Positions 9,296 through 16,426 of a stretch of DNA of 64,000 nt are shown piece after piece. The notes below the pieces were generated by a model, which saw nothing but the letters and a program-made list of their open reading frames with translations, ran no database searches and was not told where the DNA came from. A program made the position numbers and the translations under genes. Origin of the DNA: JACRLW01 sp050181465 (GTDB lineage Bacteria > Planctomycetota > UBA1135 > UBA2386); assembly GCA_050181465.1 (NCBI GenBank), contig JBFXDD010000009.1, positions 1 to 64,000 on the forward strand, written 5' to 3'. Every line of letters starts with the position of its first letter. Position 1 is the stretch's first letter.

Positions 9296-10618
9296 TCACA
9301 ATGCACACGTCACGATCGCCGGCCAGACGATCACCAGAATGAGCGCGATCACCTGGATCGCGATGAACGGGATCGCGCCGCGATAGATGGTGGTCGTCGC
9401 GATGGACGCCGGCGTGACACCCCGCAGGTAGAACAGCGAGAAACCGAACGGCGGCGTCAGGAAGCTCGTCTGCAGGTTCATCGCGAGCACCACGCCGAAC
9501 CAGACGAGCTCCTGACCGGTGAATCCGGCTTCGTGCAGCGCCGGCACCAGCAGCGGCAACACGATGAATGCGATCTCGAAGAAGTCGATGAAGAAGCCCA
9601 GCAGGAACACCGCCAGGTTCGCCGCGATCACCAGACCCGCGCGGCCGAAGGGCAGATCGGTGAGCAGCCCCTCGATCCATTGATCGCCCCGCAAGCCGCG
9701 GAACACCATGGTGAACAGAGTGGCACCGATCAGGAGCATCATGACCATGCACGAGATGCGGATCGTGCTCTCGAGTGCCTCTCGAACGACGGTCATCCGA
9801 AGACGCCGCGCGAACGCCGCGAGCAGGGTCGCCCCCAGCGCACCGAGTGCACCGGCTTCCGTCGGCGTCGCGACTCCGGCGAAGATGCTGCCGAGCACGA
9901 CGAGGATCAGGACCAACGGCGGCAACAACACCTTCACGACCTGCCCCAGAAGGCGACCGGCATCCGCCCGCTCGCTCGCCGGGATCGCCGGCGCTGCCGC
10001 GGGCGACCACCACGCGACCAACGCGATCCACACCGCATACAGCCCCGCGAGCAACAACCCTGGAATGAGCGAGCCGAGAAAGAGATCGCCGACGCTCACG
10101 CCGAGCTGATCGCCGAGCACCACCAGGACGATGCTCGGTGGAATGATCTGTCCCAAGGTTCCGGCAGCGCAGATCGTGCCGGTCGCCAATCGTGGGTCGT
10201 AGCCGTAGCGCAGCATGATCGGCAACGAGATCAGGCCCATCGCCACCACCGAGGCACCCACCACGCCGGTCGCCGCCGCGAGCAGGGTGCCGACGAACAC
10301 CACCGCCAACGCCAGGCCTCCGCGGAGCGGACCGAACAACAGCCCGAGCGTGCGCAGCAAGTCCTCGGCGAGGCGACTCTTCTCGAGCATCGTCCCCATG
10401 AAGACGAAACTCGGGATCGCCAAGAGCACCTGGTTACCCATCACGCCGAAGACCCGCTCGGGGAACAGCGCGAGGTAATCGACTCGGAACCAGCCGCCGG
10501 CGACCCCGATCGCCGCGAACAACAGTGACACACCCCCCAGCGTGAACGCGACCGGGAAGCCGACGAAGATCAGCAGGAAGACCGCCACGAACATGAGCGG
10601 GCCGAGCGGATCACTCAT
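9296..10618 (-). CDS. dctM: TRAP transporter large permease DctM
   Basis: A 440-residue polytopic inner-membrane protein of the TRAP DctM family, the subunit that carries substrate across the membrane with sodium. It starts with MSDPLGPLMFVAVFLLIFVGFPVAF and holds the conserved segments IPSFVFMGTMLEKSRLAEDL, GQIIPPSIVLVVLGDQLGVS and FLTPPFGFSLFYLRGVTP. Length and hydrophobic pattern match a normal 12-helix member. Its ATG overlaps the 3' end of dctQ by 8 bp, so the two are translationally coupled. The probable binding protein is at 1629-2789 on the other strand. Confidence 0.95.
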   Translation of the reverse strand: MSDPLGPLMFVAVFLLIFVGFPVAFTLGGVSLLFAAIGVAGGWFRVDYLALFPERVFGVMGNQVLLAIPSFVFMGTMLEKSRLAEDLLRTLGLLFGPLRGGLALAVVFVGTLLAAATGVVGASVVAMGLISLPIMLRYGYDPRLATGTICAAGTLGQIIPPSIVLVVLGDQLGVSVGDLFLGSLIPGLLLAGLYAVWIALVAWWSPAAAPAIPASERADAGRLLGQVVKVLLPPLVLILVVLGSIFAGVATPTEAGALGALGATLLAAFARRLRMTVVREALESTIRISCMVMMLLIGATLFTMVFRGLRGDQWIEGLLTDLPFGRAGLVIAANLAVFLLGFFIDFFEIAFIVLPLLVPALHEAGFTGQELVWFGVVLAMNLQTSFLTPPFGFSLFYLRGVTPASIATTTIYRGAIPFIAIQVIALILVIVWPAIVTCAL

Positions 10619-11219
10619 CGCTCACCCCATCCGGCACCGAGCCGCGCAAGGCGGCCGCGCCGCGAATGCCGTTCGCCAGGCCCTGCAAGGCGATCCCGAG
10701 GAAAGCCAGCGGGAGGATCGCCTTGAGCGGCCAGCGCGGCAGTCCCGACGGATCCGGCGAACCTTCCCAGCGACCGATCGACTCGAGGGCGAAGGGAACC
10801 GCCATCACCGCACCGAACACACAGAACGGCACGACGAAGACGAAGGAACCGACCACGTCGACCCAGCGGCGGCCGCGCGCCGGCAGTCCCGCATACAGGA
10901 CGTCGACCCGCACGTGATCCCCTCGCTTCAACGCGTGAGCGGACCCGAACAGGAACACCACCGCGAACGCATACCACTGCAACTCGAGCAGGGCGTTCGA
11001 CACCGGCAGCACCTCGGCCCCCGGCTGGAAGTGGCGCGCCGTCGCATTCGAGTAGCGCGCCAGGGCGTTGTAGCTGCCGACCAGGATCATTCCCGCGAGC
11101 AGAATCGCGAGAGCCTTGGCGACCGCAGCGTTGCCGCGATCGATCCAGTTCGACAGTCGGAGCAGCGGCGACACCGGGCGGACGATAGCCGCGGCCAACC
11201 CAGGAACCAGTCGGGCCAC
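10611..11219 (-). CDS. dctQ: TRAP transporter small permease DctQ
   Basis: A 202-residue membrane protein with four clear hydrophobic segments and the DctQ pattern ALLELQWYAFAVVFLFGSAHALKRGDHVRVDVLY near residues 90-125. It is the small subunit of a TRAP transporter and precedes dctM with an 8-bp overlap. The start is a GTG at 11219. The divergent hemerythrin-like gene begins at 11245, which leaves only about 25 bp for promoters of both, so control signals may lie inside the coding ends. Confidence 0.9.
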   Translation of the reverse strand: MARLVPGLAAAIVRPVSPLLRLSNWIDRGNAAVAKALAILLAGMILVGSYNALARYSNATARHFQPGAEVLPVSNALLELQWYAFAVVFLFGSAHALKRGDHVRVDVLYAGLPARGRRWVDVVGSFVFVVPFCVFGAVMAVPFALESIGRWEGSPDPSGLPRWPLKAILPLAFLGIALQGLANGIRGAAALRGSVPDGVSDE

Positions 11220-11244
11220 GGCCGCGGCACGCTATCGTCGAGCC

Positions 11245-11736
11245 GTGACCGACTCCCGCCCCCTCGAGACCGCGATGATGGCGGTCCACGATCGACTCGA
11301 GGGCCTGTTCTTCCGTCACCAGAGTGCACTGCTCGACCGCGACCTAACTCTGGCGCGTGCCCTGCTCACGGAGTTCACCGCGCTGATCCTGACCCACGCC
11401 GACGACGAGGAGCGCTGGATCCTGCCCGCCTATGTCGAGGTCGGCGGCGACGCCACCGACAGTCCCGCCAGGCAGTTCCGGCTCGAACACGACAAGATCC
11501 GGAGCTTTCTCGCCGAGATCGGCGACCGTCTCGCCGCCGACCCCCCCGCCGACGATCTCGCCCGGCGCCGTGACATCCTGGCGATCCTCGATCGCGAGAG
11601 CTGGTTCAAGAGCCTCCTGGCTCACCACGACCTGCGCGAGCGGCGCGTGCTGTACCCGCGGCTGTCGCAGAGTCTGGAGTTCACCCGACAGACGGAGCTG
11701 CTGTCGCGATTGTCCTCACCACGGGCCTCGCCGTAG
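11245..11736 (+). CDS. Hemerythrin-like (HHE) protein
   Basis: A 163-residue soluble helical protein resembling the hemerythrin/HHE cation-binding family. Candidate metal ligands sit in spaced helices: H19 or so in AVHDRLEGLF, H in RHQSALLDRD, HADDEERWILPAY, EHDKIRSF and LLAHHDLRERRVLYPRL. The HxxxE and HDLRExxxLYP patterns are typical. Such proteins sense or bind oxygen, nitric oxide or iron; the exact role is not shown. The start is probably the GTG at 11245, with ATGs at 11275 and 11278 as alternatives. A 9-bp gap separates it from the serine hydrolase at 11746. Confidence 0.7.
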   Translation: MTDSRPLETAMMAVHDRLEGLFFRHQSALLDRDLTLARALLTEFTALILTHADDEERWILPAYVEVGGDATDSPARQFRLEHDKIRSFLAEIGDRLAADPPADDLARRRDILAILDRESWFKSLLAHHDLRERRVLYPRLSQSLEFTRQTELLSRLSSPRASP

Positions 11737-11745
11737 CCTCGCGCC

Positions 11746-12858
11746 ATGCTCGCTCGACTCGCGGCTCTCGCGATCTGCCTTCTCGCCGTCCGTTCGCCCG
11801 TCCAGGCCCCGTATTGGCCAGCTCGTTTCGACGAGTGGAATCGCGTGACGCCACGCGAGGCGGGGTTCGATCCCGAGCGACTGAACGCTGCGATCCAATT
11901 CGCCGAGTCGCACTTCGATCCGCGAGGTGGCTTCGATCCGTCGCGCGAGCCGTACGGGGAGATCATCGGTCCGACCAAGGCACCGTCGGGAATGAACGGG
12001 CTCATCCTCATCGGCGGACGCATCGCCGCGGAGTGGGGTGACACCTTCGAAGTCGACATGACGTTCAGCGTCACCAAGACGTATCTCTCGACCGTCGCCG
12101 GATTGGCGGTGAGCGACGGCCTGGTGCGCTCAGTCGACGATCCGGTGCGATCCTACGTGCCCGACGGCGCCTTCGACGTCACGCACAATCGCGGCATCAC
12201 CTGGCACCAACTCCTCAACCAGACCAGCGGCTTCGAAGGCACGCTGTGGGGCAAGCCCGACTGGGCCGATCGCTATGACGGCAAGCGTCGCGGCCCCGAC
12301 AAGCCCGGCGAACACTGGCGCTACAACGACGTCCGCGTGAACGCGCTCGCGCTCGCATTGCTGCACGTCTACTGCGAGCCGCTGCCGGCCATCCTCCGCG
12401 ACCGCATCATGGATCCGATCGGCTGCTCGCGGACATGGCGCTGGTACGGCTACGAGAACTCCTTCGTGACGATCGACGGGCAGTCCATGCAGTCGGTATC
12501 CGGCGGCGGCCATTGGGGCGGCGGCATGTTCATCAGCACCCGCGATCAAGCGCTGTTCGGTCTGCTCATGCTGCGCGGCGGCAAGCGCGGCGATGTGCAG
12601 CTCGTCCAACCGGAGTGGATCGCGCGGGCGCGAACGCCGACGCCGCAGAACCCGGTCTACGGCTACATGAACTGGTTCCTCAACGGCGAGCAGCACAAGC
12701 TGTATCCATCGGCCCCGGCCGGCGACGTGTTCTTCGTCGGTGCGGGAACCAATCTGGTCTGGCTCTCCTATGCGCGGGAAATGCTCGTGGTCGTGCGCTG
12801 GCTCGATCGCAAGCATGTGGATGCCTTCCTGGGCAAGGTGCTCGCCGCCTTCGAGTGA
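11746..12858 (+). CDS. Secreted serine hydrolase, beta-lactamase/class C fold
   Basis: A 370-residue exported protein with an N-terminal signal segment and a penicillin-binding-protein-like serine hydrolase domain. The nucleophile motif is S108-V-T-K111 in FSVTKTYLS, and a Tyr-Asn motif is present at Y193 in RYNDVRVN. The C-terminal GGGHWGGGMFISTRDQALFG segment is typical of this esterase/beta-lactamase-like family. It may hydrolyse esters or small amides in the periplasm; real antibiotic resistance is not implied. It converges with the ROK gene, whose stop lies 8 bp away. Confidence 0.85.
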   Translation: MLARLAALAICLLAVRSPVQAPYWPARFDEWNRVTPREAGFDPERLNAAIQFAESHFDPRGGFDPSREPYGEIIGPTKAPSGMNGLILIGGRIAAEWGDTFEVDMTFSVTKTYLSTVAGLAVSDGLVRSVDDPVRSYVPDGAFDVTHNRGITWHQLLNQTSGFEGTLWGKPDWADRYDGKRRGPDKPGEHWRYNDVRVNALALALLHVYCEPLPAILRDRIMDPIGCSRTWRWYGYENSFVTIDGQSMQSVSGGGHWGGGMFISTRDQALFGLLMLRGGKRGDVQLVQPEWIARARTPTPQNPVYGYMNWFLNGEQHKLYPSAPAGDVFFVGAGTNLVWLSYAREMLVVVRWLDRKHVDAFLGKVLAAFE

Positions 12859-12866
12859 CCGACCGT

Positions 12867-13838
12867 TCAGGTGTCGAGCAGGCGCGCGGCGACCGCGAGC
12901 GCGGTCTGGTTGCCGCGATCGCTCAGTCCGCTGCGTCGTAGGCTGACGCGCTCGTTGGCACCGGCGATCGCGTGTTCCTCGAGTCCGGCGCGAACCAACG
13001 GCTCGAAGAGGTCGAAGTGCGCGGTGCCGATCGTTCCGAGCACGATGACCTCGGGATCGAGGACGTCGGTCAACATCGCGCACAACCGACCGAGCTCGCG
13101 CCCCACGCGAGCGATCGTGCGCGACGCCGCGAGGTCGCCGCTGCGCGCGAGCTCACAGACGACCTCCGCATCGAACGTCGCATACTCACTCAGCGCCGTC
13201 GCCTCGCCGCGCTGCTGCGCACGCAGACGCTCGGCGACGGCGAGCTGCACGATCCCCGGACCACTCAAGAAACCCTCGACGCTGCCGGCGACGCCGAAGC
13301 CCACCGGACCGTCCTCGCACAATCGCAGGTGACCGATCTCGCCGGCGAGCGCTCGCGGTCCCTCGTAGACGCGGCCGTCGAGCCACAGGCCGGCGCCCAT
13401 ACCCGTGCTCATCGTGAGGAAGATCGCACTCGTCGCCCCCTTGGCCGCACCGAACCGCGCTTCTGCGAGCATGCTCGCGTTGGCGTCGTTCATGAAGTCG
13501 GCCGGTACATCGACGGAGTCGGCGAGCCACGCGCGCAGCGGAAACCCGTGCCAGCGCGGCATGTTGGGGACCGCCAGCAGACGGCCCTCGACGTAGCTCA
13601 ACGGCCCGGGCACGGCGAGTCCGAGCGCGGCGATGGGGCGGCTCGAACGCGCGGCGAGACGACGCACACACTGCCACGCTCGGCCGAGCACGGCAGAAGG
13701 CTCGGTCGTCGGATCGTTCGAGAATCGCTCCGCGCCGAGCACCTGGGCGTCCAGAGACCCGATCGAGCAACCGATCTTGGTCCCCCCCACATCGATCCCG
13801 GCGAGGACCGGCCCGGTCGCCGTCGGCGGCGACGTCAC
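12867..13838 (-). CDS. ROK-family sugar kinase-like protein with altered zinc site
   Basis: A 323-residue ROK protein with the phosphate-binding motif GIDVGGTKIGCSIG at residues 14-27 and the conserved VPGPLSY, FMNDANASMLAEA and STGMGAGLWLDGRVYEG segments. The EIGH motif (AGEIGHLRL) with the catalytic region is present. The usual CxCGxxGCxE zinc site is not: the sequence reads GPVGFGVAGSVEGFLSG, so the cysteines are gone. It may still be a kinase, probably for glucose-like or amino sugars. The start is a GTG whose GTGA overlaps the stop of the upstream diguanylate cyclase, so it is translated by coupling. Confidence 0.85.
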   Translation of the reverse strand: MTSPPTATGPVLAGIDVGGTKIGCSIGSLDAQVLGAERFSNDPTTEPSAVLGRAWQCVRRLAARSSRPIAALGLAVPGPLSYVEGRLLAVPNMPRWHGFPLRAWLADSVDVPADFMNDANASMLAEARFGAAKGATSAIFLTMSTGMGAGLWLDGRVYEGPRALAGEIGHLRLCEDGPVGFGVAGSVEGFLSGPGIVQLAVAERLRAQQRGEATALSEYATFDAEVVCELARSGDLAASRTIARVGRELGRLCAMLTDVLDPEVIVLGTIGTAHFDLFEPLVRAGLEEHAIAGANERVSLRRSGLSDRGNQTALAVAARLLDT

Positions 13839-14938
13839 GCGATGCCCTCGGCGAAGCCGCCACGCTCGTCGCCGTCCACCGGCCGCGAGCGCGGTGGGAT
13901 CATCTCGTGGATCGCGACCTGGTTTCGGCCGCGGCGCTTGGCGAGATAGAGCATGCGATCGGCCGACTCGATGAGGGCTCGCCCGTCGAAACCCGGTGTC
14001 GGCACCACGCTGGCGGCACCGATGCTGACGGTCACGGCCGCGTGCACTCGCGCGGTGGGATGCGGGATCGCGAGCGCCAGCACCGCCGCGCGCATGCGTT
14101 CGGCGAGCGCGCGGGCGCCGACGACATCAGTGCGCGGCAACAGCACGACGAACTCCTCGCCGCCGTAGCGCGCACACATGTCGCCGGGCCGATGGAGTTG
14201 CTCGGCGATGGCGGTCGCAACCGCACGCAAGCACGCATCGCCCGCGGGATGACCGAGTTGATCGTTGTAGGCCTTGAAATCGTCCACGTCGATCATCGCG
14301 ACAGCGATGGGCTGCCGCGTGCGCGCCGCGCGAGCCACCTCGATCGAGAGCAGCCGCTCGTACTCGCGACGATTCCACAGCCCGGTGAGAGGGTCGTTGC
14401 GCACGAGATCAAGGAGATCACGGTTCACGTTCGCCAGGAGCACTCGCTCGTCGCGAAGCTCGCGGATGTCCTCGCTCAGCACCAGGCGCAGGACCTCACC
14501 GTCGGCGGTGGCCACCGGGAACAGGTCGAGTCGCTCCCCCGCCATCGGGTGGCTCGGCGCATGCGCGTCGGCAACCGGATTGCCGAAGAGGATGCGCGAG
14601 GCACGGCGCACGAGCTTGCCTCGGGCCGCGGCGGCGAGCGCAACCTCGACGCGGAGGCGCCGACTCGGCGGCACGAGGTCGGCGAGGCGCCGGCCGCACA
14701 GCGCGCTGCGATCCCGAGCCCAGACCGCCTCGGCGCGGGGATTGACGTCGGTGATGACCCCCGCGAGATCGAGGATCACCACGCAGACCGGCGCCCGCGC
14801 CACGATCGCTTCGAGTCCCAAGAGGGTTGCGACCGCCGTCGCATGCGCAGCCTCGAGCTCGTCGACGCGACCTTGGAGCCGCTCCACGAGCGCCTCCAGT
14901 TCCGCAATCCTGACCCGCTCCGCCGATGACGAACTCAT
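13835..14938 (-). CDS. PAS-GGDEF diguanylate cyclase
   Basis: A 367-residue protein that makes the second messenger cyclic di-GMP. A coiled coil at residues 5-40 leads into a PAS-like sensor domain (about 42-165), then a GGDEF domain (about 178-345). The catalytic motif is GGEEF at 259-263. An RxxD inhibitory site (RPGD, 250-253) lies five residues before it, so product inhibition is expected. No membrane segment is seen, so it is cytoplasmic. It sits 22 bp after the DUF1501 gene on the same strand and overlaps the ROK gene by 4 bp. Confidence 0.93.
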   Translation of the reverse strand: MSSSSAERVRIAELEALVERLQGRVDELEAAHATAVATLLGLEAIVARAPVCVVILDLAGVITDVNPRAEAVWARDRSALCGRRLADLVPPSRRLRVEVALAAAARGKLVRRASRILFGNPVADAHAPSHPMAGERLDLFPVATADGEVLRLVLSEDIRELRDERVLLANVNRDLLDLVRNDPLTGLWNRREYERLLSIEVARAARTRQPIAVAMIDVDDFKAYNDQLGHPAGDACLRAVATAIAEQLHRPGDMCARYGGEEFVVLLPRTDVVGARALAERMRAAVLALAIPHPTARVHAAVTVSIGAASVVPTPGFDGRALIESADRMLYLAKRRGRNQVAIHEMIPPRSRPVDGDERGGFAEGIA

Positions 14939-14960
14939 CGCCGCATTCTGGCGGGAACTC

Positions 14961-16421
14961 TCACGCGATCAACTCGACGATCGGCTCCGCACCCTCGACA
15001 CCGACGAGCTTTCGATCCAGCCCGGCGTAGAAATACGCCAGCCGATTCGGGTCGAGCCCCATCAACTGCAGGATGGTCGCGTGCAGGCGCTTGACGTGGG
15101 TCGGATGCTCGACGGCTTCGTTGCCCAGTTCGTCCGTCGTGCCGTAACTGGTGCCGCCGCGAATGCCGCCGCCGGCGAGCCACATCGTGAAGCCGGCCGA
15201 GTTGTGATCGCGGCCGGTGCCCTGTGCGTACTCCGCAGTCGGCTGGCGTCCGAACTCGCCGCCCCACACGACGATCGTCTCGTCGAGCAACCCGCGCTGC
15301 TCGAGATCCTTCAGCAAGCCGGCGATCGGACGATCGGTCGCTCCCGCATGCTTCTCGTGGTTGTAGACGAGGTCGCCGTGCGCATCCCAGTTGTGGTCGT
15401 TGTGATTGCCGCCGGAATAGACCTGCACGAACCGCACACCACGCTCCACCATTCGGCGAGCGAGCAGACACTTGCGCCCGAAGTCTGCCGTGCGCTCGTC
15501 ATCGAGACCGTAGAGCTCACGCGTCGCTTCGCTCTCGCCGCTCAGGTCTACCGCCTCCGGCGCGTGTTGCTGCATGCGGTAGGCGAGCTCGTAGCTGGCG
15601 ATGCGCGCGCTGAGTTCGGTGTCCTCGACACGCGGGGCGAGATGTCGTTCGTTCATCTCGCGCAATGCGTCGAGCAGGCGTCGCTGCATCGGGCGCGTCG
15701 TGCCCTGCGGGGTGGCGAGATCCAGTATGGGCACACCCTTGGGTCGCAAGACGACGCCCTGGTAGGTCGCGGGCATGTAGCCGGAACTCCAGTTCTTCGC
15801 ACCGGAGATCGGACCGCCGGTCTCGTCGAGCATGACCACGAATCCGGGCAGATTCGCGTTCTCCGAACCGAGCCCGTAGTTCACCCAACTGCCGAGGCAG
15901 GGCGCACCGCTGAGCAAGCTGCCCGAATTCATCATCAGCATCGCCGAACCGTGCAGCGGCGATTCGGCATACATCGAATGCACGAAGGCCATGCGGTCCA
16001 CGCACTGGCCGAGATGTGGAAAGAGGTCAGAGACCCATTTGCCGCACTCGCCGTACTGCCGGAAGTTCCACTTCGGGCCGACGACTCGCCCCTGATTCTT
16101 GGTGCCGCCGCGCCCCTTGGTCGCGATGTCGATCGTCTTGCCGTCGAGCGGGTACAGCTTCGGCTTGTAGTCGAAGGTGTCGACGTGGCTGGGCCCGCCG
16201 TACATGAACAGAAAGATGCACGACTTGGCCCGCGGCGCGTGATGCGGCGGGCGCGGCCGCAGCGGGTTGGACTCGTCGCTCGGCTCGACGTGTCGGCGAC
16301 CGAAGAAACCGTCACGACCGAGCAGGTCGATCAACGGCAACCCGGCGAAGCCGGCACCGGCCTGCCAGAGCAGTTCACGGCGCGTGCGACCGCAGAATCC
16401 TCGCATGGGAGAGTGCGTCAT
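14961..16421 (-). CDS. DUF1501 secreted protein (sulfatase-like fold)
   Basis: A 486-residue DUF1501 protein, a family expanded in Planctomycetes and thought to have an alkaline-phosphatase/sulfatase-like fold. A twin-arginine-like leader (GRTRRELLWQAGAGFAGLPL) is present. Conserved stretches include SCIFLFMYGGPSHVDTFDYKP, KWVSDLFPHLGQ, FVHSMYAESPLHGSAMLMM, GGNHNDHNWDAHGDL and VVWGGEFGRQPTAEY. The start at 16421 was chosen because it is 5 bp after the PSD1 gene ends and directly precedes the leader. The two genes form the usual planctomycete pair, whose chemistry is unproven. Confidence 0.92.
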   Translation of the reverse strand: MTHSPMRGFCGRTRRELLWQAGAGFAGLPLIDLLGRDGFFGRRHVEPSDESNPLRPRPPHHAPRAKSCIFLFMYGGPSHVDTFDYKPKLYPLDGKTIDIATKGRGGTKNQGRVVGPKWNFRQYGECGKWVSDLFPHLGQCVDRMAFVHSMYAESPLHGSAMLMMNSGSLLSGAPCLGSWVNYGLGSENANLPGFVVMLDETGGPISGAKNWSSGYMPATYQGVVLRPKGVPILDLATPQGTTRPMQRRLLDALREMNERHLAPRVEDTELSARIASYELAYRMQQHAPEAVDLSGESEATRELYGLDDERTADFGRKCLLARRMVERGVRFVQVYSGGNHNDHNWDAHGDLVYNHEKHAGATDRPIAGLLKDLEQRGLLDETIVVWGGEFGRQPTAEYAQGTGRDHNSAGFTMWLAGGGIRGGTSYGTTDELGNEAVEHPTHVKRLHATILQLMGLDPNRLAYFYAGLDRKLVGVEGAEPIVELIA

Positions 16422-16426
16422 CGAAG

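Noticed and set aside
9266..10528. A 420-residue plus-strand frame.
   Set aside because: It is antisense to dctM and consists mainly of Arg, Gln, His and Glu residues; dctM has proper membrane helices and family motifs.
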